Positions 1-7,795 of a DNA stretch of 14,142 nt are shown here, piece after piece. The DNA comes from PALSA-505 sp036496025 (GTDB lineage Bacteria > Actinomycetota > Actinomycetes > Streptosporangiales > Streptosporangiaceae): the NCBI GenBank assembly GCA_036496025.1, contig DASXLW010000077.1, positions 1 through 14,142 on the forward strand. The letters run 5' to 3'. The notes under the pieces were generated by a model. The model saw nothing but the letters and a program-made list of their open reading frames with translations, was not told the origin of the DNA and made no database searches. The position numbers were made by a program, and so were the translations under genes. Position 1 is the first letter of the stretch. Each line of letters begins with the position of its first letter.

Positions 1-1116
1 CTGACCGCGGGGGCGAAGCCGGCCACGGTGCCCGGCCAGCCCGGCCTGCCGGGCGGGCTGCACTGCCGCCGCCAGACGTTCGAGCGGGTGCTGCGATCGG
101 CCGCCGAAGCCGAGCCGCGGGTGACGCTGCGCACCGCTCACGTCGATGAGGTGTGCCGGGAGCGAGGGCGCGCGACCGGGGTCAGGGCGGACGGTCATCG
201 GGTCGATGCCGACCTGGTCATCGATGCGAGCGGCCGGGCCGGCCGGATCACCCGGGCGCTGCGGGCTCCGGCCGAAGGCGGTGACTGCGGGATTTCCTAC
301 CTGTCGCGCCAGTATCGGCTGCGGCCCGGTGCCGCCGATGGTCCGGTCAACGCGCCGTTCGGGGTAATGCTGGTTTACCCCGGCTACCTGGCCGCCGCAT
401 TCCTGCACGACCACCGGACCGCATCCGCGCTGATAGCGCGGGCCAGCGCGGACCGCGGGCTCGCGGCGCTGCGGACCGCGGCCGTGTTCGAGGCGGCCGT
501 CCGGGCGATCCCGGCGCTGGCCGGATGGGTCGGTCCAGGACAGGCTCGGCCGATCACCCCGGTCCTGCCGGGCGGGCGGCTGTACAACAGCTACCAGGGG
601 CAGCTCGACGACGCCGGACAGGTGGCGCTGGACGGGCTGATCTACGCCGGGGACAGTGTGTGCACCACGAACCCGGCCGCCGGCCGGGGCGTGACCACCT
701 CGCTGCAGCAGGCGCAACAGCTGATCCGCCTGCTGGCCGAGCACGGGCACGACTTCACGTCCTGCTCGCTGGCCTTCGATCACTGGTGCGCCCGCCACGT
801 CAAGCCCTGGTTCGACGACCACGTCCGGTGGGACGCCGACCTGATCCGGCGCTGGTCGGGCCAGGACGTCGACCTCGCCCGGCCCCTCCCGTCTGACCTG
901 ATCATCGCCGCAGCCGCCGCCGACCCCGGGCTGATGAAGGTCGTCGGGCCGTTCCAGGCCATGCTCGCCCCGCCCGGCAGCCTCGACGCCGTCCAGGCCC
1001 GGGCGCGGGAGATCTACGGCACCGGCTGGCGGCCGCTTGTTCCGCCCGGTCCGAGCCGGGAAGAGCTGGCCAGCCTGGTCGGCGCCGCAGCCGACTCCGC
1101 TGGCCGGGCGGCCTGA
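1..1116 (+). CDS. FAD-dependent oxidoreductase/monooxygenase, 5'-truncated by the window
   Basis: The reading frame is open from base 1 and ends at TGA 1114-1116, giving 371 visible residues. The GTG at 28 is only an internal in-frame codon; the true start and the N-terminal GxGxxG dinucleotide-binding fold lie upstream of the window. Two family signatures are visible: DASGRAG from base 223 (the DxSG-type segment of flavin monooxygenases) and GDSVCTTNPAAGRG near bases 649-690, the GD motif that contacts the FAD ribityl/pyrophosphate, followed by a helix (TTSLQQAQQLIRLL). This order matches the UbiH/PHBH-like or geranylgeranyl-reductase-like flavoprotein superfamily. The substrate cannot be read from the sequence. 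A small hairpin follows the stop. The superfamily is fairly sure; the specific reaction is unknown. Confidence 0.8.
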   Translation: MTAGAKPATVPGQPGLPGGLHCRRQTFERVLRSAAEAEPRVTLRTAHVDEVCRERGRATGVRADGHRVDADLVIDASGRAGRITRALRAPAEGGDCGISYLSRQYRLRPGAADGPVNAPFGVMLVYPGYLAAAFLHDHRTASALIARASADRGLAALRTAAVFEAAVRAIPALAGWVGPGQARPITPVLPGGRLYNSYQGQLDDAGQVALDGLIYAGDSVCTTNPAAGRGVTTSLQQAQQLIRLLAEHGHDFTSCSLAFDHWCARHVKPWFDDHVRWDADLIRRWSGQDVDLARPLPSDLIIAAAAADPGLMKVVGPFQAMLAPPGSLDAVQARAREIYGTGWRPLVPPGPSREELASLVGAAADSAGRAA

Positions 1117-1157
1117 CCTCGTGCCCGTGTGGCTTCGATGCAGCCCGGTCACCTTCC

Positions 1158-1172
1158 GCCGCACGATGCGGC
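1158..1172 (+). terminator. Short GC hairpin after the flavoprotein gene
   Basis: GCCGC (1158-1162) and GCGGC (1168-1172) form a perfect 5-bp stem around ACGAT, 41 bases after the stop. There is no T-tract, which is common for actinobacterial terminators. The stem is short, so this is a weak candidate. A second inverted repeat, CATGAC (1192-1197) with GTCATG (1213-1218), lies closer to the ligase start and could be an operator. Confidence 0.3.
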
Positions 1173-1242
1173 AGCGGGAGAAGTCGTGGTACATGACTCG
1201 CCTCCCGCACGTGTCATGATCGAGTGAAGCGGAGGGAGCGCT

Positions 1243-3003
1243 GTGAAGTACCAGACCGTCGCCGAGGCCTACCGCGACCTGGAGCAGGCCAGCGGGCGGC
1301 TGGCGCTCATCGACCGGCTGGCCGCGCTGGTCGCCGCGACCCCGGCCGGGTTACTGCCCACGGTGTGCTACCTCTGCCAGGGGCTGATCGCGCCGGAGTT
1401 CGCCGGGGTGGATCTCGGCCTGGCCGAGAAGCTCGCCGTCCGCGCGGTCGCCGCTACCACCGGCACCCGCCCCGAGCAAGTTGCCGCCAGCGTGCGGGAG
1501 ACCGGCGACCTCGGGCAGGCCGCCGAGCAACTGCTGACCGTGACCGCCGCGGGCAGGCCGCCCAGCCTGGAGGTCGCGGCCGTGGTCGCCGCGCTGCACG
1601 AGATCGCCGAGGCCGAGGGGCCGGGCTCGCAGGGTCGCAAGCTGGACCTGCTGGCCGGCCTGCTCGGCCAGGCCACCCCGTTGGAGGCCCGCTACCTTCT
1701 GCGCCTGGTCACCGGGAACCTGCGGCTGGGCATCGGCACGCCCACCATCCTGGACGCGCTCGCGCAGGTGTACGCGGGCGGGCGGGCCGCCCGCCCGGTA
1801 CTGGAACGCGCCTACAACATCTGCTGCGACCTCGGCCTGGTCGCGGCCACGCTGGCGGGCGGCGGGATGCCGGCGGTCGAGCAGATCCAGGTGCGCCCGG
1901 GCAGCCCGGTGCGGGCCATGCTCGCCCAGCGGCTGTCCGACCCCGCGGAGATCCTGGCCAAGCTGGGCGGGCAGTGCGCGGCCGAGTACAAGTACGACGG
2001 TGTCCGGGTGCAGGCGCACCGGACCGCCGACGGGACCATCGAGCTGTTCACCCGGCGGCTGGAACGGGTCGCCGTCCAGTTCCCCGACGTGGTCGAGCTC
2101 CTGGCGACGGGGCTGGGCCCCCGCGAGGCGATCGTCGAGGGGGAAGTTGTCGCGTTCGACCCAGCCGCCGGGGAGCTGCACCCGTTCGGCGAGGTCATGC
2201 TCCGGCGGCGCAAGCACGGCATCTCCGAGGCCGTGCGCGAGGTGCCGGTGGGGCTGTTCTGCTTCGAGCTGCTGTATGCCGACGGCCAGGACCTCACGAT
2301 GCTGTCCTACCCGCAGCGACGCGCCGCGCTGGCCGAGGCGATCACCGTGTCGCCCCAGCTCCGGCTCACCACCGCCACCCAGGTGAGCACCCCGGCCGCC
2401 CTGGACGCGGCGTTCGAGCAAGCGGTCACCGACGGCTGCGAAGGGCTGGTGTGCAAGTCGGTGAGCCCGGACGCGAGCTACCGGGCCGGCGCGCGCGGCT
2501 GGCAGTGGATCAAACTCAAGCGGGACTACCGCACGGAGCTGTCCGACACCATCGACCTGGTCATCGTCGGCGCGTTCGCCGGGCGCGGCCGCCGGGCCGG
2601 CGTGTACGGCGCGCTGCTGCTTGCCGCCTACGACCCCGCCGCCGACGCCTTCCCGACGGTGACCAAGTGCGGCACCGGGTTCTCCGACGCCGAGCTGGCC
2701 GCGCTGCCGGCCCGGCTGGCGCCGCTGGCCCGCCCGGCCCGTCCCGCCCGGGTCGACGCGCGCCAGCAACCGGACGTGTGGTTCGAGCCCGGGGTCGTGC
2801 TGGAAGTGCTCGGCGCCGAGCTCACCCTCTCGCCGAACTACACCGCCGCCTGGGGTCAGATCAAGGAGGATGCCGGACTGGCGATGCGGTTCCCGCGGTT
2901 CACCGGGCGGTGGCGCGACGACAAGGCCGCTGCCGATGCCACCACCACCGACGAGCTGATCGACCTCTACCGCACCGCGCACCGGGCACCCGCCCGCGCC
3001 TAA
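1243..3003 (+). CDS. ATP-dependent DNA ligase, LigB-like
   Basis: The protein has 586 residues and seals nicks by forming a ligase-AMP intermediate. The start is GTG 1243, with GGAGGG at 1231-1236 six bases upstream. The layout is that of archaeal/eukaryal-type ligases: an N-terminal helical DNA-binding domain (about 1-215), an adenylation domain and an OB-fold. Visible motifs: I, KYDGVR, with the adenylated lysine K250; III, ELFTRR, ending near 272; the EGEVVAFD metal-binding segment 299-306 (E301); IIIa, FELLY, 341-345; IV, EGLVCK, 400-405; V, WIKLK, 422-426; and a C-terminal RFPRF segment. All catalytic residues are present. The mycobacterial LigB family is somewhat shorter (about 500 residues); the extra length here is spread through the N-terminal part. 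No Ku or LigD polymerase/nuclease domain is in view, so this is a stand-alone ligase, plausibly accessory to an essential NAD-dependent LigA elsewhere. Its C-terminal PARA-stop segment is repeated immediately downstream. Confidence 0.95.
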   Translation: MKYQTVAEAYRDLEQASGRLALIDRLAALVAATPAGLLPTVCYLCQGLIAPEFAGVDLGLAEKLAVRAVAATTGTRPEQVAASVRETGDLGQAAEQLLTVTAAGRPPSLEVAAVVAALHEIAEAEGPGSQGRKLDLLAGLLGQATPLEARYLLRLVTGNLRLGIGTPTILDALAQVYAGGRAARPVLERAYNICCDLGLVAATLAGGGMPAVEQIQVRPGSPVRAMLAQRLSDPAEILAKLGGQCAAEYKYDGVRVQAHRTADGTIELFTRRLERVAVQFPDVVELLATGLGPREAIVEGEVVAFDPAAGELHPFGEVMLRRRKHGISEAVREVPVGLFCFELLYADGQDLTMLSYPQRRAALAEAITVSPQLRLTTATQVSTPAALDAAFEQAVTDGCEGLVCKSVSPDASYRAGARGWQWIKLKRDYRTELSDTIDLVIVGAFAGRGRRAGVYGALLLAAYDPAADAFPTVTKCGTGFSDAELAALPARLAPLARPARPARVDARQQPDVWFEPGVVLEVLGAELTLSPNYTAAWGQIKEDAGLAMRFPRFTGRWRDDKAAADATTTDELIDLYRTAHRAPARA

Positions 3004-3066
3004 CCCATCGAGCCGCGCCCGGCGGCTCCGCCCGCGCCTAATCCATCCAGCCGCAGCCGGCGGCTC
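2991..3066 (+). repeat. 38-bp imperfect tandem repeat spanning the ligase stop codon
   Basis: Copy 1 (2991-3028) and copy 2 (3029-3066) lie head to tail and differ at only four positions. Both contain CGCCCGCGCCTAA, so the last codons and the TAA stop of the ligase gene are repeated just outside the gene. Each copy ends with a hairpin. This looks like a local tandem duplication of the gene's 3' end and terminator. The period of 38 is not a multiple of three. Confidence 0.85.
3010..3065 (+). terminator. Duplicated terminator-like hairpins after the ligase gene
   Basis: The first hairpin is GAGCCGC (3010-3016) with GCGGCTC (3022-3028), a perfect 7-bp stem with loop GCCCG, starting six bases after the TAA. 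The second, from the tandem repeat copy, is AGCCGC (3049-3054) with GCGGCT (3060-3065), a perfect 6-bp stem with loop AGCCG. No T-run follows either. Two hairpins in series would make an efficient stop between the ligase and NDH-2 genes, but terminator function is inferred from structure only. Confidence 0.5.
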
Positions 3067-3107
3067 CCGCCCCGTTTGCATCGGCTGGTTCCGGCAATGG
3101 GTGGATC

Positions 3108-4478
3108 ATGAGCGCGCACGCAGCAACCGGTCTTCGCCCGCGGGTGGTCATCGCGGGCGCGGGGTTCGCCGGCTTTCACGCCGCCCGCAGGCTGGCCCGG
3201 CTGGCCAGGGGGAAGCTCGACGTCGTCCTGGTCAACCCGACCAACTATTTCCTCTACCTGCCGCTGCTGCCGGAGGTGGCGGCCGGGATCCTCGACCCGC
3301 GCACGGTGGCGGTGCCGCTGACCAGCTACCGCGGGGTGCGCCCCGTGCTGGGCGCGGTCACTGACATCGACATCGCGGGCAGGCGGCTGACCGTGACCGA
3401 TCCGGAGGGTAACCGCCGGGCGATCGGCTACGACCAGCTCGTGGTCGCGCTGGGCAGCGTCAACAAGTTGCTGCCCATTCCCGGCGTGGCCGATTACGCG
3501 CACGGATTCCGGAGCCTGGCCGAGGCGCTCTACCTGCGTGATCACATGCTGCGCCAGATCGCGCTGGCCGACCTGGCCGACGACCAGGCCGAACGGGATG
3601 CGCGCTGCACCTTCATGGTGGTCGGGGCCGGGTACACCGGCACTGAGGTGGCGGCCAGCGGGCAGCTGCTCACCCAGATCGCGGCGCGCCGCCGGCCCGG
3701 CCTGGCCGGCCAGCGGCTGCGCTGGATGCTGATCGACCTGGCGCCGCGCATCATGCCGGAGCTTGACTCCCGGCTGTCGGCCAGCGCCACCAAGGTGCTG
3801 TCCGCGCGGGGAGTGGAGATCCGCACCGGCACCAGCGTCGAGCACGCCTCCGGCGACGGGGTGCGGCTGTCCGACGGCGAGGTCGTGCCGACCAGATCGC
3901 TGATCTGGTGCGTCGGCGTGCGGCCCGACCCGATGGTGGCCCGGCTCGGGCTGCCGATGCGGCAGGGCCGGATCACCGTGGACGAGTACCTGACCGTGCC
4001 CGGTCACCCCGAGATTCACGGCTGCGGCGACGCCGCCGCGGTCCCCGATCTCACCCGGCCAGGATCGATCACCGCGATGACGGCACAGCACGCCGAGCGC
4101 CAGGGCAAGCTCGTCGCCGACAACGTGGCCGCCGGCTACGGCCTGGGCGGCCGCCGGACCCGGCGCCGCCCCTACCGGCACCATGATCTCGGCTTCGTCG
4201 TGGATCTGGGCGGTACCGAGGCGGCGGCGGACCCGCTGGGGGTGCGGCTGGCTGGCCTGCCCGCCAAGGCTGTCACCCGCGGATACCACCTGCTGAGCAT
4301 GCCGGTCAACCGGACGCGCATCGCCGCCGACTGGGTGCTCGACGCGGTGTTCCCCCGGCAGCTCGTGGAGCTGGGGGTCGTCCGCTCTCCTGCCGTCCTG
4401 TTGACAGCGGGAACGCCCGAGCACCCGGCCCTGTCCGGTACGGCGTCGCAGGCGAATGAGGCGGACAGCCAGGGGTAG
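3108..4478 (+). CDS. ndh: Type II NADH dehydrogenase (NDH-2)-like FAD oxidoreductase
   Basis: The protein has 456 residues. NDH-2 enzymes are single-subunit, non-proton-pumping, membrane-bound flavoproteins that pass electrons from NADH to quinone. Two Rossmann motifs are visible: GAGFAG at 17-22 for FAD and GAGYTG at 173-178 for NAD(P)H. The segment around NPTNYFLYLPLLPEVAAG (43-60), the C-terminal FAD motif HGCGDAA (304-310) and the AQHAERQGK stretch (326-334, quinone-site region of the family) all fit. The start is ATG 3108; the only Shine-Dalgarno-like sequence is GGGTGG at 3099-3104, close to the ATG, but no upstream in-frame start exists before the repeat region. The C-terminal part (about 390-430) is moderately hydrophobic and could be the membrane-anchoring region. 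A distant relative with another acceptor, such as a carotenoid- or sulfide-oxidising flavoprotein, is a less likely alternative. Confidence 0.85.
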   Translation: MSAHAATGLRPRVVIAGAGFAGFHAARRLARLARGKLDVVLVNPTNYFLYLPLLPEVAAGILDPRTVAVPLTSYRGVRPVLGAVTDIDIAGRRLTVTDPEGNRRAIGYDQLVVALGSVNKLLPIPGVADYAHGFRSLAEALYLRDHMLRQIALADLADDQAERDARCTFMVVGAGYTGTEVAASGQLLTQIAARRRPGLAGQRLRWMLIDLAPRIMPELDSRLSASATKVLSARGVEIRTGTSVEHASGDGVRLSDGEVVPTRSLIWCVGVRPDPMVARLGLPMRQGRITVDEYLTVPGHPEIHGCGDAAAVPDLTRPGSITAMTAQHAERQGKLVADNVAAGYGLGGRRTRRRPYRHHDLGFVVDLGGTEAAADPLGVRLAGLPAKAVTRGYHLLSMPVNRTRIAADWVLDAVFPRQLVELGVVRSPAVLLTAGTPEHPALSGTASQANEADSQG

Positions 4479-4481
4479 TGA

Positions 4482-4495
4482 CCGCCGTCCGGCGG
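4482..4495 (+). terminator. Small hairpin right after the NDH-2 stop codon
   Basis: CCGCC (4482-4486) and GGCGG (4491-4495) pair around GTCC, four bases after the TAG. The stem is short but all G/C and no T-tract follows. It lies in the 88-base gap before transketolase, so it could attenuate or end the upstream transcript. Confidence 0.3.
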
Positions 4496-4566
4496 GCCTG
4501 TGAGAGTCTGGCCCACGGCGGCGGCGCTAGCCCAGCGCTTGACGTGGAACCTGGCAGGAGACGGCG

Positions 4567-6411
4567 ATGACCGTGCAGACCTTGGACGAAATCCGCGAAC
4601 TTGCCCAGCAGCTTCGGGTCGATTCAATCCGGTGCAGCACCGCCGCCGGATCCGGCCATCCGACCTCCAGCATGTCCGCCGCCGACCTGATGGCGGTGCT
4701 GCTGGCCCGGCATCTGCGCTACGACTGGCAGCAGCCAGACAACCCGGCCAACGACCACTTGATCTTCTCCAAGGGACACGCCTCCCCCCTGCTGTACTCG
4801 ATGTTCAAGGCGGTGGGAGTCGTCTCGGACGACGAGCTGATGAACGGGTACCGGCGATTCGGCTCGCGGCTGGAGGGCCACCCCACCCCGGTGCTGCCCT
4901 GGGTCGACGTCGCGACCGGGTCGCTCGGTCAGGGGCTGCCGGACGGCGTCGGCGTCGCCCTGGCCGGCCGGTACCTCGATGAGCTGCCGTACCGGATCTG
5001 GGTGCTGTGCGGTGACAGCGAGATGGCCGAGGGGTCGATGTGGGAGGCCTTCGACAAGGCGGCCTACTACCGGCTGGACAACCTGACCGCGATCGTCGAC
5101 GTCAACCGCCTCGGCCAGCGCGGTCCGACCGAGCTCGGCTGGGACCTGGACGCGTACGTCAAGCGGGTTGAGGCGTTCGGCTGCCGGGCCATCCCGATCG
5201 ACGGGCACGACCTCGGCGAGATCGACAAGGCGCTCGATGATGCGGCCGGCGCCGACCGGCCCTCGGTGATCTTGGCCCGCACTCGCAAGGGCCGCGGCTT
5301 CTCCGAGGTCGAAGACGCCGAAGGCTGGCACGGCAGGCCCCTGCCCCCGGACATGGCCGAGCGGGCCATCATCGAGCTGGGCGGCGAGCGCCACCTGTCC
5401 GTCACCGGACTGCGGCCCGAGGACGGAACCCCCCGGGAACGGCCCAACGGCGAGGTGAACCTGCCCCGGTACGAGCTGGGCGCCAAGGTCGCCACGCGGC
5501 TGGCCTTCGGCCAGGCACTGGCCGCCGTCGGCGCCCGCGGCGACGTCGTCGCCCTGGACGGCGAGGTGGGCAACTCCACGCACGCCGAGGAATTCGCCAA
5601 GGCCCACCCGGAGCGCTACTTCGAGATGTTCATCGCCGAGCAGCAGCTCATCGCGGCTGCCGTCGGCATGTCCGTCCGCGGGTACGTCCCGTTCGCCTCC
5701 ACCTTCGCCGCGTTCTTCACCCGTGCCTATGACTTCATCCGGATGTCGGCCATCTCCGAGGCGAACATCCGGCTGTGCGGCTCGCACGCGGGGGTCGAGA
5801 TCGGCGCGGACGGACCGTCGCAGATGGCCCTCGAGGATCTCGCGATGATGCGCGCCGTGCACGGCTCCACGGTGCTGTACCCGAGCGACGCGACCGCCGC
5901 GGCCAGCCTGACCCAGCAGATGGCCGAGCGCGACGGCATCGTCTACATGCGCACCACCCGGGGTTCCTACCCGGTTCTCTACGGACCGGACGAGGCCTTC
6001 CCGATCGGGGGCGCCAAGGTGGTCAGGTCCAGCGCGGATGACCAGGTGACGCTGATCGGAGCGGGCGTGACGCTGCACAACTGCCTGGCCGCCGCGGACG
6101 AGCTCGACCGGGACGGCATTCGCGCGCGGGTCGTAGACCTCTACTCGGTCAAGCCGATCGACACCGAGACGCTCGTCGAGGCAGCGGAGGCGACCGACGG
6201 CCGGCTCGTCGTCGTCGAGGACCACTACCCGGCGGGCGGCCTCGGCGGTGCGGTGCTCGAAGCGCTCAACGACGCCGACCACCCGGTCCACATCGCCCAC
6301 CTGGCCGTGCGCGGCCTGCCCACCTCCGGGACCCCGGCCGAACTCATGGAGGCGGCCGGGATCTCGGCCGGCCAGGTCGTCCAGGCTGCCCGGGACCTCC
6401 TCGGCACCTGA
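4567..6411 (+). CDS. tkt: Transketolase, single-chain, related to the animal-type enzymes
   Basis: The protein has 614 residues. It transfers two-carbon ketol units between sugar phosphates in the non-oxidative pentose phosphate pathway, using thiamine diphosphate and a divalent metal. The start is ATG 4567 with CAGGAG at 4555-4560. Visible residues: GHP with H31, GHAS with H71, EGHPTP with H105, GSLGQG 118-123, the ThDP/metal motif GDSEMAEGS 149-157 with N180, catalytic glutamate E358 in FIAEQQL, and GSHAGVEIGADGPSQ (405-419). DGPSQ and VNRLGQ are the forms found in the vertebrate TKT family, rather than the DGPTH form of E. coli TktA, and the length (about 620 against about 660) agrees. The first glycine-aspartate-glycine triplet reads GDS, leaving the metal-binding aspartate D150 intact. 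Domains run N-terminal PP (1-about 270), PYR (about 300-470) and C-terminal (about 480-614). A terminator-like hairpin follows the gene. Confidence 0.95.
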   Translation: MTVQTLDEIRELAQQLRVDSIRCSTAAGSGHPTSSMSAADLMAVLLARHLRYDWQQPDNPANDHLIFSKGHASPLLYSMFKAVGVVSDDELMNGYRRFGSRLEGHPTPVLPWVDVATGSLGQGLPDGVGVALAGRYLDELPYRIWVLCGDSEMAEGSMWEAFDKAAYYRLDNLTAIVDVNRLGQRGPTELGWDLDAYVKRVEAFGCRAIPIDGHDLGEIDKALDDAAGADRPSVILARTRKGRGFSEVEDAEGWHGRPLPPDMAERAIIELGGERHLSVTGLRPEDGTPRERPNGEVNLPRYELGAKVATRLAFGQALAAVGARGDVVALDGEVGNSTHAEEFAKAHPERYFEMFIAEQQLIAAAVGMSVRGYVPFASTFAAFFTRAYDFIRMSAISEANIRLCGSHAGVEIGADGPSQMALEDLAMMRAVHGSTVLYPSDATAAASLTQQMAERDGIVYMRTTRGSYPVLYGPDEAFPIGGAKVVRSSADDQVTLIGAGVTLHNCLAAADELDRDGIRARVVDLYSVKPIDTETLVEAAEATDGRLVVVEDHYPAGGLGGAVLEALNDADHPVHIAHLAVRGLPTSGTPAELMEAAGISAGQVVQAARDLLGT

Positions 6412-6427
6412 CGCGCATCGCGGCGGC

Positions 6428-6444
6428 CCGCCCCCGGAGGGCGG
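6428..6444. terminator. Hairpin between the convergent transketolase and SDR genes
   Basis: CCGCCC (6428-6433) and GGGCGG (6439-6444) form a perfect 6-bp G/C stem with loop CCGGA. It sits in the 74-base gap between the two convergent stop codons (6411 and 6486). Its position suits a shared bidirectional terminator. Confidence 0.5.
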
Positions 6445-6485
6445 CCTATGAGCCCACGGTCTCCGGAAGTTTGCCGCCGCCGTAT

Positions 6486-7481
6486 CTACCCATCGGATGC
6501 TCCGTCTGCTGGCTTTTGTGCCGCCACGCCGAACAGCTCGGCGTAGTCGTAGGCGGCTTCGGGCTTCGCCCGGACCGCCGCGTCGATCATCCGGGCGTCC
6601 TCGCCTATGAGGATCCGCCACCCCCCCGATCGCACGCCGTCGAGGATGACGGTCGCCGCCTCGGCCGCGGTGACCGGCGCCTTGTCCCGGAAGTCGGTGG
6701 CCGCCCGGACAAGAAATCGGCGCACCTGCTCGGCTGACGCGCCGGCGGGCAGCAGGCCGGCGCGGATCAGCCCGGCCCGCGCGCCGGCGGGGATCAAGTC
6801 CTCCAGCTGTGCCTCACTCATCTGCTCGGGCTCCGGCAGGCCACGGGCGCGCAGGCTGTTCGCGACGATGTCCGTCCCCACGTGGCCCGGCATCACCACG
6901 ACCACCCGGACGCCGGGCGCGTTGGTGCGCAGGTCTTCGATCAGCGCCTCGGAGAAGCCCCTGACCGCGAACTTGGCGGTGGCATAGGCCGTGTTGGGCA
7001 TGCCCGGGCCGAGCGCCGCCCAGAGGCCGTTCACGCTGCTGGTGTTGACCAGGACGCCGTCGCCGCTCGCGATGAGCAGCGGCAGGAACGCACGGGCGCA
7101 GTAATACACCCCCCACCAGTCCACCGCGAACGTGCGCTCCCATTCCTCGCGGGAGTCGTTGACGAAGCTGCCGCCGCCGCCGATGCCAGCGTTGCTGAAC
7201 ACCAGGTCGACGTGATCGCTCGCGTGCTCGGCGAGCAGCTCAGCGCGGAACCGCAGCACCTGCGCCTCGTCGCAGACGTCACAGGCATGACCGGTGACCA
7301 GCACGCCAGGCCGGGCGGCCGAGCGTGCCGCGGCTGCGGCCTGCGCGATGGACTCCGCGTTCCAGTCGCAGGCCGCGACCGAGCAGCCCTGCGCGGCCAA
7401 CTGCCGGACAAGCTCGCGACCCATGCCGGAACCACCGCCGGTCACCACCGCGAGCTTGCCCGCGTACGTCTCCTCGGTCAT
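6486..7481 (-). CDS. Short-chain dehydrogenase/reductase (SDR), classical type with C-terminal extension
   Basis: The protein has 331 residues and is an NAD(P)-dependent alcohol/ketone oxidoreductase of unknown substrate. The cofactor motif TGGGSGMG is at 14-21, NAG at 97-99, the catalytic serine in NTSS (148/149), and the catalytic pair Y166 and K170 in YATAK. The acidic D39 at the end of strand 2 (AACDWN) is more typical of NAD preference. The start is ATG 7481, with AGGGA (plus-strand 7487-7491) five bases upstream on the minus strand. The protein is about 80 residues longer than a minimal SDR; the extra part contains a conserved-looking GGWRILIGEDA segment, a form seen in actinobacterial SDRs. 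Its start lies 16 bases after the stop of the 59-residue ORF, and the ribosome-binding site falls in that gap, so the two are very likely co-transcribed. Confidence 0.92.
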   Translation of the reverse strand: MTEETYAGKLAVVTGGGSGMGRELVRQLAAQGCSVAACDWNAESIAQAAAAARSAARPGVLVTGHACDVCDEAQVLRFRAELLAEHASDHVDLVFSNAGIGGGGSFVNDSREEWERTFAVDWWGVYYCARAFLPLLIASGDGVLVNTSSVNGLWAALGPGMPNTAYATAKFAVRGFSEALIEDLRTNAPGVRVVVVMPGHVGTDIVANSLRARGLPEPEQMSEAQLEDLIPAGARAGLIRAGLLPAGASAEQVRRFLVRAATDFRDKAPVTAAEAATVILDGVRSGGWRILIGEDARMIDAAVRAKPEAAYDYAELFGVAAQKPADGASDG

Positions 7482-7497
7482 AACGGTCCCTACTGTG

Positions 7498-7677
7498 TCA
7501 TCGCCCGTCTGCGATCCAGGGTGCCTGCACCTCGACCGCCCGCCGGGCCCCGTAGTTCATCTCCCGAACGGCCGCGCGGAGCCCGTGCCACGCCCTGCGC
7601 AGCGGTCCGTCCTGGCCCGGCACAGCCGGCTCTGTCGTCGTGGTCTGAGTTTGCGGGTGGGTCAGTACTGCTGACAT
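7498..7677 (-). CDS. Small hypothetical protein encoded just upstream of the SDR
   Basis: The 59-residue ORF begins at ATG 7677 with a GGGACAAGG ribosome-binding-like sequence just upstream, and ends 16 bases before the SDR start. Longer in-frame versions (to 7776) would run through palindromic intergenic sequence and are less likely. The N-terminal third is a threonine-rich low-complexity stretch (around THPQTQTTTTEP). The second half, from about residue 26, is likely an amphipathic, Arg-rich helix ending in VEVQAPW. No signal peptide or membrane segment is visible. I do not recognise the family. A short inverted repeat, GTCAG (7661-7665) with CTGAC (7671-7675), overlaps the start codon and could form an initiation-region hairpin. 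Tight linkage suggests a partner or leader role for the SDR, which is inference. Confidence 0.6.
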   Translation of the reverse strand: MSAVLTHPQTQTTTTEPAVPGQDGPLRRAWHGLRAAVREMNYGARRAVEVQAPWIADGR

Positions 7678-7702
7678 TGCCTTGTCCCATCTATCCGAAA
7701 CT

Positions 7703-7719
7703 GGCCGGCTTTTCCGGCC
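7703..7719 (-). other. Hairpin in the leader of the small ORF-SDR unit
   Basis: GGCCGG (7703-7708) and CCGGCC (7714-7719) are perfect inverted arms around CTTTT (AAAAG in the minus-strand RNA). It lies about 26 bases upstream of the small ORF start. It could be a leader hairpin or a residual terminator for the upstream regulator. Function is not shown by sequence. Confidence 0.35.
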
Positions 7720-7758
7720 CTCGGCCCTAGGCTCGCCCGCCTTACCGGGCCCGTGGCA

Positions 7759-7774
7759 GGGGTCGGCCGACCCC
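7759..7774. promoter_or_regulatory. Perfect 16-bp palindrome GGGGTCGGCCGACCCC
   Basis: The sequence is fully self-complementary without a spacer, which suits binding of a dimeric protein better than an RNA hairpin. It lies 82 bases upstream of the small ORF start codon and 37 bp (centre to centre) from the nearer operator-like repeat. GC-rich DNA produces such palindromes by chance fairly often, so confidence is modest. Confidence 0.35.
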
Positions 7775-7795
7775 ACTTGCCGCGCGGCCAGCGCT

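Noticed and set aside
1224..3041. 605-residue plus-strand ORF overlapping the ligase gene
   Set aside because: It is out of frame with the ligase, is dominated by Arg, Gly, Pro and Ala, and has no recognisable domain; the ligase frame has every catalytic motif.
1351..3081. 576-residue minus-strand ORF opposite the ligase
   Set aside because: Antisense shadow caused by high GC; composition is Gly/Arg/Gln-rich without motifs.
3000..4424. 474-residue minus-strand ORF opposite NDH-2
   Set aside because: Antisense shadow of a clearly conserved flavoprotein; no domain visible.
4539..4544. TTGACG as a -35 box for transketolase
   Set aside because: No acceptable -10 hexamer follows at 16-18 bases, where the ribosome-binding site and start codon already lie.
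4624..6621. 665-residue minus-strand ORF opposite transketolase
   Set aside because: Antisense shadow; it also runs through the intergenic terminator and into the SDR gene in another frame.
7678..7776. 33-residue N-terminal extension of the small ORF
   Set aside because: It would translate through the hairpin and 16-bp palindrome, and a ribosome-binding-like sequence supports the later ATG 7677.
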